64,000 bases of DNA, from assembly GCF_900102875.1 (NCBI RefSeq), contig NZ_FNGH01000001.1:400993-464992 (forward strand), in the 5' to 3' direction. Below are positions 44,112-51,968 of the stretch, in pieces. Numbering within the stretch: position 1 is the first letter of the stretch; each line of letters opens with the position of its first letter. Made by a program: the position numbers and the translations under genes. This DNA comes from Franzmannia pantelleriensis (GTDB lineage: Bacteria; Pseudomonadota; Gammaproteobacteria; Pseudomonadales; Halomonadaceae). Under the pieces are notes generated by a model that saw nothing but the letters and a program-made list of their open reading frames with translations, was not told the DNA's origin and did no database searches.

Positions 44112-45494
44112 ATGTCCACCCTGATCTTCCTCGACCTGGAAACCACCGGGACTCGCACCACCCGCGACCGCATCACCGAGATTGCCGCCATCAAGGTCGT
44201 CGACGGCCAGGAAGTCGACCGCTTCGTCACGCTGGTTGACCCCGGCGTCCCGATTCCTGACCACATCAGCCGCCTGACCGGTATCGATGCCTCGACGGTC
44301 GCCGAGGCACCGTGCTTCGAAGCTCTGGCTGACACTCTGTCAACCTGGCTAGAGAGCGGCTGTCTGGTCGCGCATAATGCGCGTTTCGACTATGGCTTCC
44401 TGCGTAACGCCTTCGAGCGCGCCGGACGCCGCTTCAGCGCACCTACCCTGTGCACCCTGAAACTTTCACGCCGACTGGACCCGCATGAGCGCCACCATAA
44501 CCTCGATGCGCTGCTGCGACGCCACGGAATTGAGGGGGGCTCCAGGCACCGCGCTGAAGGCGACGCGCGCGCCATGCTGGCCCTGTGGCGGCACTGGCTG
44601 GCCGAGCATGGCAGCGAGCGCATCGACGCCCTGTGCAGCGCCCAGCACCGACAGGCCAGCTTGCCCACGCACCTCGACCCAGGCGCCCTGCAGGCACTAC
44701 CCAGTCGTCCCGGCGTGTATCTGTTCTATGGTCACAATCGGCTGCCGCTCTACGTCGGGAAGAGTGTCGACTTGCGTGCTCGAGTGCTCAGCCACTTCAA
44801 CAACGATCGCCACCGCGACCGGGAGATGCGCCTGGTGCAGCAGATTCAGGACATCGACTGGCAGGAAACCGCTGGCGACCTCGGCGCTCAGTTGCTCGAG
44901 GCGCGCCTGATCAAGACGCTGATGCCAATCATGAACCGCCAGCTTCGCCGCCAAGGCAGACTGGTCAGTTGGCAGTGGCCAGCGGGCCAACGCAGTCCCT
45001 CGCTGGTCTCGGGGGAGGTACTCAATAGCCACGACAGCACCACGCTGTATGGACTCTTCCGCCACCCTCGCGAGGCTCGCCTGGCGCTTAAGCAAATCGC
45101 CGAGAACCACGCCCTGTGCCCGCGCAGGCTCGGCCTAGAAACCGGCAAGGGGGCCTGCTTTGCACATCAACTGGGACGCTGCGCTGGCGCCTGCTGTGGC
45201 AAGGAGTCGCCGGCCGAGCATGATGAGCGCGCCCGGGAGGCGCTCGAGAAGTTACGCATTCAACACTGGCCTTGGCGCGGCCGTGTTGCCTTCGGCGAGC
45301 ATCACCCCGAAGGCATGCAGCAGTGGCATCTGGTCGATCACTGGTGCTACCTGGGCAGCGTAAACGAGCTCAGCGATGCTTCCCTGGCCGCCGTGACACA
45401 GCAGGCGGTGCGGTTCGACGTGGACACCTACAAGATCCTCGGCCGCTTCGTCAATCGCCACAGCGAGCGGCTCGATATTCGCCCGCTCGACTAG
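44112..45494 (+). CDS. DnaQ-like 3'-5' exonuclease fused to GIY-YIG endonuclease domain
   Basis: 460 residues. Residues 1-165 form a DEDDh exonuclease (FLDLETTG, then VAHNARFDYGFLR and HRAEGDAR). Residues about 195-280 form a GIY-YIG nuclease like the N-terminus of UvrC/Cho (LPSRPGVYLFYG ... LPLYVGKSVDLRARVLSHF). A C-terminal region with four Cys (ALCPRRLGL, CFAHQLGRCAGACCG) resembles the Cys-rich part following the UvrC nuclease. It probably acts in nucleotide excision or branched-DNA repair. Cho/exonuclease fusions are known in actinobacteria (Rv2191 type) and some proteobacteria. It follows the binding-protein gene by 18 bases. Confidence 0.85.
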   Translation: MSTLIFLDLETTGTRTTRDRITEIAAIKVVDGQEVDRFVTLVDPGVPIPDHISRLTGIDASTVAEAPCFEALADTLSTWLESGCLVAHNARFDYGFLRNAFERAGRRFSAPTLCTLKLSRRLDPHERHHNLDALLRRHGIEGGSRHRAEGDARAMLALWRHWLAEHGSERIDALCSAQHRQASLPTHLDPGALQALPSRPGVYLFYGHNRLPLYVGKSVDLRARVLSHFNNDRHRDREMRLVQQIQDIDWQETAGDLGAQLLEARLIKTLMPIMNRQLRRQGRLVSWQWPAGQRSPSLVSGEVLNSHDSTTLYGLFRHPREARLALKQIAENHALCPRRLGLETGKGACFAHQLGRCAGACCGKESPAEHDERAREALEKLRIQHWPWRGRVAFGEHHPEGMQQWHLVDHWCYLGSVNELSDASLAAVTQQAVRFDVDTYKILGRFVNRHSERLDIRPLD

Positions 45495-45500
45495 CGCCTC

Positions 45501-46280
45501 TCAGCCCTCAACCGCAGTGATGAAATCATTCACTGCGGCCTGGAACTCAGTGGGTGACTCTGCGTGCAGCCAGTGCCCCGCATCGAGGGTGACCAGCTCG
45601 GCGCGGGGCAGCAGCTCGCGCAGCCCCGGCAGCATCTCATCGGTGACATACGTCGAGCGGCCACCCCGCAGAATCAGCGACGGCCCAGCATAAGCACCCT
45701 CGCCGTCGGGTAGATCGCGAATGGCCTCATAGCCCGCCTCGATATGCTCAAGCCCCAGCCGCCAGCCCATACGCCCATCGTCTCGGCGCTCCAGGTTGGT
45801 GGCCAGGAATAGCCGCGTGCCCTTGTCCTCGACATGCTCGGCGAGCAGCGCATCGACTTCGCGGCGGTTGCTCGGCGCATGGGATGCGACGTGATGAAGC
45901 GCAGCAAAGATGGCATCGTGACCGTGGCCGTAGCGGATCGCGGCAATATCAGCCACGATCAATGAGGCGATCCGCTGTGAGGCTTGGCGTGCCAGGGTCA
46001 TCGCGACCTTGCCCCCCATGGAGTGCCCGAGAAGGTGACAGCGCTCAATGCCCAGGCGGTCGAGACAGGCCAGCAGGTCGCCTGCCATGTCGGCATAGCG
46101 CATTCCCGGTGCATGCGGCGAGCGGCCGTGGTTGCGAAGATCCACGGCTACCACGCGGCGCTTGCGGTGCCACTGCTTGACGTGGGAGCGCCAGTTGTCG
46201 GCACTTCCCATCAGGCCGTGCACCACCACCAGCGGGGTGCCTTCTCCACCGGTATCGACAGCATGCAACTCAACGCTCAT
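45501..46280 (-). CDS. ybfF: alpha/beta hydrolase, YbfF-type esterase
   Basis: 259 residues from MSVELHAVDTGGEG (ATG 46280, GAGGAG upstream). The oxyanion loop VVHGLMGSADNW, nucleophile elbow GHSMGG and catalytic His in DAGHWLHAE give a complete triad. The family acts on acyl-CoA or short acyl esters; the substrate is not settled. It overlaps nothing but lies 6 bases from the convergent exonuclease stop and 30 bases after yhhQ's stop. Confidence 0.88.
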   Translation of the reverse strand: MSVELHAVDTGGEGTPLVVVHGLMGSADNWRSHVKQWHRKRRVVAVDLRNHGRSPHAPGMRYADMAGDLLACLDRLGIERCHLLGHSMGGKVAMTLARQASQRIASLIVADIAAIRYGHGHDAIFAALHHVASHAPSNRREVDALLAEHVEDKGTRLFLATNLERRDDGRMGWRLGLEHIEAGYEAIRDLPDGEGAYAGPSLILRGGRSTYVTDEMLPGLRELLPRAELVTLDAGHWLHAESPTEFQAAVNDFITAVEG

Positions 46281-46310
46281 GAGATCTCCTCGAGTGAAAG
46301 GCGGCGCCAA

Positions 46311-46994
46311 CTAGCGCGCCTGATCGGTGGCGCTCGGCGCCAGGTCCGGATGACCGGTCCAGTCGACTAGCCGGCGGCTCAGCCAAGCCAGCAGCACCCC
46401 GTACAGCGGCAAAAAGAACAGCAGGCTGATGGCCAGCTTGATCACATAGTCGACCCAGGCAATCTCCGGCCAGTTAGCTGCCATGAAGGGATCGGGGCTC
46501 TGGTAAAAGGCGATCGAGAAGAATGCCATGGTATCGGCCAGATTGCCGAATACCGTCGAAATGGCCGGCGCCACCCACCATGCCTTGAGGTGGCGCAGGC
46601 GATCGAAGACATGAATGTCGAGCAGCTGGCCCAGTACATAGGCCATGAAGCTGGCCAGGGCGATACGCGCCACGAACAGGTTCCACTCACCGAGCCCTTC
46701 GAGGCCGACGAATGTGCCGCGCGGAAAAATCACCGATACCAGGTAGGAGATCAGCAACGCCGGCACCATGACCCGGGTGATGGTGGCACGCGCCTGCTCC
46801 TTGCCGAACAAGCGCACGGTAAGATCGGTGGCGAGAAAGATGAACGGAAAGCTGAACGCACCCCAGGTGGTGTGAAACCCGAACAGGGTAAAGGGCAACT
46901 GGACCAGATAGTTGCTGGCCGCAATCACCAGCACATGAAAACTGACCAGCGCCAGCAGGCAGCGTCGCGCCTGGCGCGGAGAGAGATGAAACAT
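46311..46994 (-). CDS. yhhQ: queuosine precursor transporter YhhQ
   Basis: 227 residues, six membrane helices, VUT/YhhQ family. FTLFGFHTTWGAFSFPFIFLATDLTVRLFGKEQAR in the N-terminal half and ISTVFGNLADTMAFFSIAFY in the second half are the conserved blocks. E. coli YhhQ imports preQ0/preQ1 for queuosine modification of tRNA anticodons. The ATG at 46994 is 6 bases after AAGG, which is the 3' end of a preQ1-I-like element. That link between gene and RNA ligand strengthens both calls. Confidence 0.93.
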   Translation of the reverse strand: MFHLSPRQARRCLLALVSFHVLVIAASNYLVQLPFTLFGFHTTWGAFSFPFIFLATDLTVRLFGKEQARATITRVMVPALLISYLVSVIFPRGTFVGLEGLGEWNLFVARIALASFMAYVLGQLLDIHVFDRLRHLKAWWVAPAISTVFGNLADTMAFFSIAFYQSPDPFMAANWPEIAWVDYVIKLAISLLFFLPLYGVLLAWLSRRLVDWTGHPDLAPSATDQAR

Positions 46995-47000
46995 GCAGCA

Positions 47001-47032
47001 CCTTTTTTTCGTCGAGGGGTGAGGGAACCCTC
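47001..47032 (-). ncRNA. preQ1-I-like riboswitch before yhhQ
   Basis: On the minus strand, P1 pairs GAGGG (47032-47028) with CCCUC (47018-47014). Loop 1 is UUCCCUCA, followed by the unpaired C (47019) that in known preQ1-I aptamers pairs with the ligand. An A-rich tail GACGAAAAAAAGG (47013-47001) follows, and its AGG can pair with CCU of loop 1 to close the H-type pseudoknot. Size (32 nt) and layout match the Thermoanaerobacter and Bacillus preQ1-I aptamers. The AAGG is also the yhhQ ribosome site, so ligand would turn translation off. A competing GAGGGUUCCCUC hairpin could be the alternative fold. Read by eye, not scored. Confidence 0.75.
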
Positions 47033-47044
47033 ATGCAATGGCAA

Positions 47045-47067
47045 GACGCCACGCGAAGCGTGGCGTC
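47045..47067 (-). terminator. hairpin between prpE and yhhQ
   Basis: Arms gacgccacgc (47045-47054) and gcgtggcgtc (47058-47067) with loop gaa, 38 bases after the prpE stop. It could terminate prpE, or be a 5'-leader structure of yhhQ if the promoter at 47080-47108 is used. No T run. Confidence 0.55.
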
Positions 47068-47079
47068 GTCAGGGGGCGC

Positions 47080-47108
47080 AGTATAGCGTCTGGCAGCGGC
47101 CCCGTCAG
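47080..47108 (-). promoter_or_regulatory. candidate yhhQ promoter overlapping the prpE stop
   Basis: On the minus strand CTGACG (47108-47103) and TATACT (47085-47080) are spaced by exactly 17 bases. This would start a leader of about 80 bases holding the hairpin and the preQ1-like element. The -35 box overlaps the prpE stop codon. Confidence 0.45.
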
Positions 47109-49015
47109 CCCTGCTGCGCCTGGCTGGCCAACCCAAGGTCGCGCTCACACATGGCGGCATGCACCTCCTCTAGGCTGCCGGGATCATCGATGGTCGAGGG
47201 CACGCCGAAGCGTTCGCCATCGGCAATGGTACGCAGCAGCTTGCGCAGGATCTTGCCCGAGCGGGTCTTGGGCAGGCGGGGCACGACCAGCACCTGATGG
47301 AAACAGGCAATCGGGCCAATCTGCTCACGCACTCGGGCAATCAGCGCCTGCTCGAGCGCTGCCTCATCGCCATCGAAGCCATCCTTGGGAATGACCAGGC
47401 CCACCGGCACCTGCCCCTTGAGCCCATCGTGAATGCCAATCACCGCACACTCCGCCACCGCCGGATGTGCGCCCACCACCTCTTCCATCTCGCCAGTGGA
47501 GAGCCGGTGTCCGGCGACATTGATGACATCGTCGGTGCGCCCCATGATGAACAGATAGCCGTCAGCGTCGAAGTAGCCCCCGTCGCCGGTCAGATAACAA
47601 CCGGGAAACGCCGCCATATAGGCACTGTGAAAGCGCTGCGAGTCTCGCCAAATGCCGGCCAGGCAACCCGGCGGCAGCGGCTGGCGAATCACCACCGCCC
47701 CCTGCTGCCCTGCCGCGGCCGGCTCGCCTTCCGGATCGAGCACCTGGACGTTGAAGCCGGGCACCGGAAAGGTCGCCGAGCCGGCCTTGGTCGGCATCGG
47801 CGCCAGACCCTGCAGGTTAGCGGCAATTGGCCAGCCGGTCTCGGTCTGCCACCAGTGATCGATCACCGGTACCTCGAGCAACCCCTCCAACCAGTGAAAC
47901 GTCGGCGGGTCGAGGCGCTCGCCCGCGAGAAACAGGGTCCGCAACGAGGAGATGTCATGGCGCTGGAGCCAGTGACCTTCGGGATCCTCCTTCTTGATCG
48001 CGCGGAAGGCGGTCGGCGCGGAGAAGAACACCTTGACCCGATACTCCTCGATCAGTCGCCAGAAGGCGCCGGCATCCGGCGTGCGCACCGGCTTGCCTTC
48101 GTAGACCAGGGTGGTGCATCCAGCCAGTAACGGTGCATAGACGATATAGGAGTGGCCTACCACCCAGCCAACATCCGACGCCGAGCAGAACACCTCGCCA
48201 GGCTGCATGCCATACACTGCCTCCATGGAATAGTGTAGTGCCACCGCATGGCCGCCATTATCGCGCACGACACCTTTAGGCTTGCCGGTGGTCCCCGAGG
48301 TATACAAGATGTACAGCGGATCGGTGGCCTTGACCGCCACGCAATCTGCCGGAGCGGCGTCGCCCACCAGCGCTTGCCAGTCATGATCCAGCGCACCCAG
48401 CTCGGCCCTGGCCATATCGCGCTGCAGGATCACACAGGCCTCGGGGCGATGCCGGCTTAGCGCCAGCGCCGACTCGAGAATCGGCTTGTAGGCGATCACC
48501 CGCTCTACCTCTACGCCACACGAGGCTGCCAGCACCACCTTGGGCTCGGCGTCATCGATACGCACCGCCAGCTCATGGGGAGCAAAACCGCCGAACACCA
48601 CCGAGTGCACGGCACCCAGCCGGGCGCAGGCGTACATCGCCATCAGCGCCTCGGGGACCATCGGCATGTAGATCACCACGCGGTCGCCCTTGACCACACC
48701 CAGCCCAGCCAGGGCCCCCGCCAAGCGCGCCACTTCGTCGCGCATCTCGCGATAGCTGTAGCATGCCTTGCTGGCGGTGACCGGCGAGTCCCACAGCACC
48801 GCCGGCTGATCGCCACGGCCATTGTCGACATGATGATCCAGCGCCGCATGGCAGGTGTTCATCACTCCGTCGACGAACCAGCGTGCGTGCCCCTGGTCGT
48901 CATACTCGAGCAGCGTGGTGGGCGGGGTGAACCAGGGAATGCGCTGCGCCTGTTCGCCCCAGAACTGGGCAGGCTGATCGATGGCATGACGGAAGACAGT
49001 GGAATAGCGGCTCAT
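47105..49015 (-). CDS. prpE: propionyl-CoA synthetase (PrpE)
   Basis: Acyl-CoA synthetase of 636 residues. The start MSRYSTVFRHAIDQPAQFW (ATG 49015, GGGAG upstream) and segments VVFGGFAPHELAVRIDDAEP, LYTSGTTGKPKGVVRDNGGHAVAL, VPVIDHWWQTETGWPI and TDDVINVAGHRLSTGEMEE match PrpE rather than Acs. The acetylatable Lys lies in PKTRSGKILRK near the C-terminus. It activates propionate (and acetate) for the methylcitrate cycle; no prpBCD genes are in the window. An AT-rich upstream region with an inverted repeat separates it from the ArsR gene. Confidence 0.92.
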   Translation of the reverse strand: MSRYSTVFRHAIDQPAQFWGEQAQRIPWFTPPTTLLEYDDQGHARWFVDGVMNTCHAALDHHVDNGRGDQPAVLWDSPVTASKACYSYREMRDEVARLAGALAGLGVVKGDRVVIYMPMVPEALMAMYACARLGAVHSVVFGGFAPHELAVRIDDAEPKVVLAASCGVEVERVIAYKPILESALALSRHRPEACVILQRDMARAELGALDHDWQALVGDAAPADCVAVKATDPLYILYTSGTTGKPKGVVRDNGGHAVALHYSMEAVYGMQPGEVFCSASDVGWVVGHSYIVYAPLLAGCTTLVYEGKPVRTPDAGAFWRLIEEYRVKVFFSAPTAFRAIKKEDPEGHWLQRHDISSLRTLFLAGERLDPPTFHWLEGLLEVPVIDHWWQTETGWPIAANLQGLAPMPTKAGSATFPVPGFNVQVLDPEGEPAAAGQQGAVVIRQPLPPGCLAGIWRDSQRFHSAYMAAFPGCYLTGDGGYFDADGYLFIMGRTDDVINVAGHRLSTGEMEEVVGAHPAVAECAVIGIHDGLKGQVPVGLVIPKDGFDGDEAALEQALIARVREQIGPIACFHQVLVVPRLPKTRSGKILRKLLRTIADGERFGVPSTIDDPGSLEEVHAAMCERDLGLASQAQQG

Positions 49016-49112
49016 GTGGGCTCCCAAGGCTGGCAACGGATTGTTGACACTTTAGAAGCTATAGGCGCGAATTTCTCTCATACCATCGGCTACCAGACCA
49101 AGAGTACGCCAA

Positions 49113-49126
49113 TATTGTTGACAATA
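49113..49126. promoter_or_regulatory. inverted repeat TATTGTTGACAATA upstream of prpE
   Basis: TATTGT-TG-ACAATA is a 6-bp dyad about 100 bases before the prpE start, in an AT-rich divergent spacer. A half match, ATTGTTGACA, recurs at 49040-49049. It resembles GntR-type operators of the TTGT...ACAA form, some of which control propionate genes. Which protein binds is unknown. Confidence 0.45.
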
Positions 49127-49299
49127 ACGCTATCGAAACACAGAAAAACCAAAGAGTTACAAACAAGCATTGATTCAGCGTTAACTTATTGTTGCTGCAG
49201 GAAGTGGCGAAGCGCTTCAAGATTTACTAAATGATTAGATAGCGCTGTTCAGGCGTCGTCCAGACCAACAACAAGACCGCCCTCTCAGGAGACATGACC

Positions 49300-49617
49300 A
49301 TGAGCACTCGCCACGCCGCTGCCCAGCTGCTCGATGCCGGCGACTCGACCCTCGCCGATGCCACCGGCCTGCTCAAGGCCATGGCCAATGAAAACCGCCT
49401 GCGCATTCTATGCCTACTCGATGAGAGCGAGCTCTCGGTCTCCGAACTCAACAGCAAACTCAGCCTGAGCCAATCGGCGCTGTCTCAGCACCTGGCGATC
49501 CTGCGGCGCGAAAATATGGTCAGCACCCGCCGCGCCTCGCAAACGATCTACTACTCACTGCAGGGCGAGCATGCCCGGCGAGTCATCGACACCCTCGCTG
49601 CGCTGTACCTCGACTAG
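49300..49617 (+). CDS. ArsR/SmtB-family transcriptional regulator
   Basis: 105-residue winged-helix repressor. LKAMANENRLRILCLLDESELSV begins the fold, the recognition helix is SLSQSALSQHLAILRRENMV, and the wing is TRRASQTIYYSL. This is the BigR/SqrR-like branch by helix sequence, but only one Cys (in ILCLL) is present, so the persulfide-sensing Cys pair is absent; the ligand is unknown. ATG 49300 lies 8 bases after AGGAG; ATG 49294 is the alternative. It is divergent from prpE and 3 bases from the convergent sohB stop. Confidence 0.88.
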   Translation: MSTRHAAAQLLDAGDSTLADATGLLKAMANENRLRILCLLDESELSVSELNSKLSLSQSALSQHLAILRRENMVSTRRASQTIYYSLQGEHARRVIDTLAALYLD

Positions 49618-49620
49618 CGC

Positions 49621-50667
49621 TCAGCGACGTAGCCAACGACTCGCATCGAGCACCTCGAGCGTACGCTCGACGCCCCGCTCGACACCTTGCGATACGCTTA
49701 GCCCAAGGCGCTCGCCCAGCCCCTTGCGCGCCTCGAGACTGACCTTGAACACACGCGCCTCTTTCATCCGCTGAAGCAGATAGGCTTCACTGGTGCCCAC
49801 TTCGTCGGCCAGCCCCTTGCCCAATGCCTCGCTGCCGTACCAGATCTCACCGGTGGCCACCGACTCGATATCGAGCTGCGGGCGCCGCGCGGCCACGTAG
49901 GACTTGAACAGCGAGTGTATCCCTTCCAGGTCTTCGATGAACTTCTCGCGCCCCTCGTCGGTGTTCTCACCGAACACCGTCAAGGTGCGCTTATAGCGAC
50001 CCGCCGTCATCACGTCGACATCGATGTCGTGGCGCTTGAGCAGACGATGCACGTTGGGCAACTGCGCCACCACGCCGATCGATCCCAGCACGGCGAACGG
50101 CGCCACTCTAAGTCGCTGGGCCGTACAGGCCATCATGTACCCACCACTGGCTGCCACCTTGTCGACGCACACCGTGGTAGCGATGCCAGCCTCGCGCAGC
50201 CTGTCGAGCTGCGCTGCCGCCAGGCCGTAGGCATGCACCAGCCCTCCTGCCGACTCGAGCAGCACGACCACCTCATCGCCCTCCTCGGCCACCTCCAGCA
50301 GTGCCGAGATCTCTTCGGCCAGGCGAGGCGTCGCCGAGGCCTTGATGTCACCGTGAAATTCGATCACCCAGACGGTGCCGGCAAGCGTATCGTCACCGTG
50401 CTTGCGACGCCGCTTGTCGGCGTGGCGCCAGGCCTTGAGAGAGCGCTTACGATCGCCCGGCGCCGACCGGGCCAGCTGCAAACGCTGACGCCGCGAGCGA
50501 TAGCGGTCGTTTAGCTCGTCGATGCGCAGCTGGCGGCTATGCGGCGAGCCGGACTGACGGGCTCGCCCCAGCAGCGCCAGGCAAACGACCACCACGGCCG
50601 CCACAATGCCCAGTAGCAGCAACCACTGAAGCACGAATAACAAGATGTCACGTACGCCCTCGCTCAC
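49621..50667 (-). CDS. sohB: SohB membrane-associated serine peptidase
   Basis: 348 residues from a GTG start at 50667, 6 bases after AAGGAG; the ATG at 50706 lacks a site and would exceed the E. coli length of 349. One membrane helix (about 8-32), a charged SohB-specific region (40-95), then an S49 ClpP-like domain with Ser174 (VAASGGYMMA) and Lys226 (AGRYKR) as the Ser/Lys dyad. It is an inner-membrane protease whose overproduction relieves loss of DegP in E. coli. Single gene. Confidence 0.93.
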   Translation of the reverse strand: MSEGVRDILLFVLQWLLLLGIVAAVVVVCLALLGRARQSGSPHSRQLRIDELNDRYRSRRQRLQLARSAPGDRKRSLKAWRHADKRRRKHGDDTLAGTVWVIEFHGDIKASATPRLAEEISALLEVAEEGDEVVVLLESAGGLVHAYGLAAAQLDRLREAGIATTVCVDKVAASGGYMMACTAQRLRVAPFAVLGSIGVVAQLPNVHRLLKRHDIDVDVMTAGRYKRTLTVFGENTDEGREKFIEDLEGIHSLFKSYVAARRPQLDIESVATGEIWYGSEALGKGLADEVGTSEAYLLQRMKEARVFKVSLEARKGLGERLGLSVSQGVERGVERTLEVLDASRWLRR

Positions 50668-50849
50668 AGCGCTCTCCTTCTCGTTAGTAGCGGCCCGCTC
50701 GGCCATTGCAGTGGCACGCGTCGACGGGTGATGGCCGTGCCATGCTTGCGACGCTTGCCTTAAACGATCGTTTTAAATACTCTCGTGACAGTGGCCGGAG
50801 CCTCCGATGCCGCCATCGACCAGCACATGTTTCAGCACAGGACACCATC

Positions 50850-51161
50850 ATGGACAACCCCATCATCGACAAACTCCAGAGCCGCTTCGACGCCGGCGCC
50901 GCAGCGGGCATGGACGACGTCTTCCAGTTCAGCTTCAGCGATGCCGACGACTATTATCTGGTGGTCAAGGATGGCAGTCTCGACGTCCAGCAGGGAGAAC
51001 ACGACGATCCTTCGGTGACGCTGTCGATGAGCACCGACACCCTCAAGGGCGTGATGAATGGCGAGATCAACGGCATGACCGCGTTCATGACCGGAAAGCT
51101 CAAGGCCACCGGTAACGTCATGCTGGCCACCAAGCTGACCAGCCTGTTCCCCAACCGCTGA
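50850..51161 (+). CDS. SCP2 sterol-binding-domain protein
   Basis: 103 residues from MDNPIIDKLQSRFDAG (ATG 50850). The SCP2 fold is visible as FQFSFSDADDYYLVVKDG, DPSVTLSMSTDTLKGVMNGEINGMTAFMTGKLKATGNVMLATKL, with the typical GKLKxxGNxxLAxKL end that lines the lipid tunnel. Bacterial SCP2 proteins bind hydrophobic molecules or serve ubiquinone biosynthesis (UbiJ/UbiT domain relatives). The ligand is unknown. The frame extends upstream to 50706 without conserved sequence. Confidence 0.87.
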   Translation: MDNPIIDKLQSRFDAGAAAGMDDVFQFSFSDADDYYLVVKDGSLDVQQGEHDDPSVTLSMSTDTLKGVMNGEINGMTAFMTGKLKATGNVMLATKLTSLFPNR

Positions 51162-51185
51162 GCCAGGCGACACTCAGCGCCGGGC

Positions 51186-51968
51186 TCACACGTCTCCTCT
51201 GGCGACCGCCTGCAGGTGCGACTCGATAAGCGCCCGGGAGATCGAATAGTGCGGTGGCAGTTGCGGCAGCTGCCGCGGCGAGAACCAGGCCGCATCGGCG
51301 ATTTCATGATCGTCGATGCGGATGCGTCGACTGGCAGCCTCGGCGAAATACCCCAGCATCAGCGCATGTGGGAACGGCCAGGCCTGGCTGCGATAGTAGC
51401 TGATCCGCCCCACGCTGACCCCGACCTCTTCGTGCACCTCGCGACGCACCGCTTCCTCCGCCGACTCCCCTGGTTCGATGAAGCCAGCCAGTGTTGAATA
51501 ACGCCCCGGCGGATAGCGTGGGCTGCGCGCCAGCAGCATGGCATCGCCGTGGGTCACCAAGGTGATGATGCACGGCGAGATGCGTGGATAGTTGCGGTGC
51601 CCGCAGCCGTCGCAGTGCATGGCGAATTCGTGGGTCAAGTGTCGCGACGGACTACCGCAACGACCGCAAAAACGATGATCCCGCCACCAGTTAGCCACCT
51701 GCAGCGCCGTCGACAACAGCGCAAACCAGCGCTCGGGCAAACGTGACAGCCAGTCACGCCCGGCGTGCCAGACGTATGCCGAATCGGGCGCCTCAGCGAG
51801 ACGCAGCGCCACCGGCACATCGTTCCAGTACCCCAGCGGCAGATCGTCTGGTCGCCAGGCCTGAGGGGCGAACAGCGGCGAGCCGTGCTCACCCTCCGCT
51901 ATCTTGCCCTCGGCCACCCACAGCAAGTGGCCGTAGGTCCCGTCGCGGGGCAATTCACGGCGCAGCAT
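51186..51968 (-). CDS. nudC: NAD(H) diphosphatase / RNA decapping Nudix enzyme
   Basis: 260 residues. A zinc ribbon (FCGRCGSPS and HCDGCGHRNYPR, four Cys) precedes the Nudix box GFIEPGESAEEAVRREVHEEVG. The NADH-pyrophosphatase signature downstream reads SQAWPFPHALMLGY; the usual sequence is SQPWPFP, so the first Pro is Ala here. NudC hydrolyses NAD(H) and removes NAD caps from RNA. Start at ATG 51968, which shares one base with the dnaQ stop (TGATG), so translation is coupled. Longer frame from 52022 rejected. Confidence 0.93.
   Translation of the reverse strand: MLRRELPRDGTYGHLLWVAEGKIAEGEHGSPLFAPQAWRPDDLPLGYWNDVPVALRLAEAPDSAYVWHAGRDWLSRLPERWFALLSTALQVANWWRDHRFCGRCGSPSRHLTHEFAMHCDGCGHRNYPRISPCIITLVTHGDAMLLARSPRYPPGRYSTLAGFIEPGESAEEAVRREVHEEVGVSVGRISYYRSQAWPFPHALMLGYFAEAASRRIRIDDHEIADAAWFSPRQLPQLPPHYSISRALIESHLQAVARGDV

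Noticed and set aside
46992-47032. Reading GAGGGUUCCCUC before yhhQ as a plain terminator
   Set aside because: There is no T run in the right direction, the loop would be only 2-4 bases, and the following CCCCUC plus A-rich tail fits the preQ1-I layout better.
47105-49015. Acetyl-CoA synthetase (acs)
   Set aside because: The N-terminus and the HWWQTETGWPI region fit propionyl-CoA synthetase PrpE better than Acs, although acetate activity is possible.
49300-49617. BigR/SqrR-type persulfide sensor
   Set aside because: The helix-turn-helix is similar, but only one Cys is present and the second sensing Cys near the C-terminus is missing; no sulfide genes adjoin.
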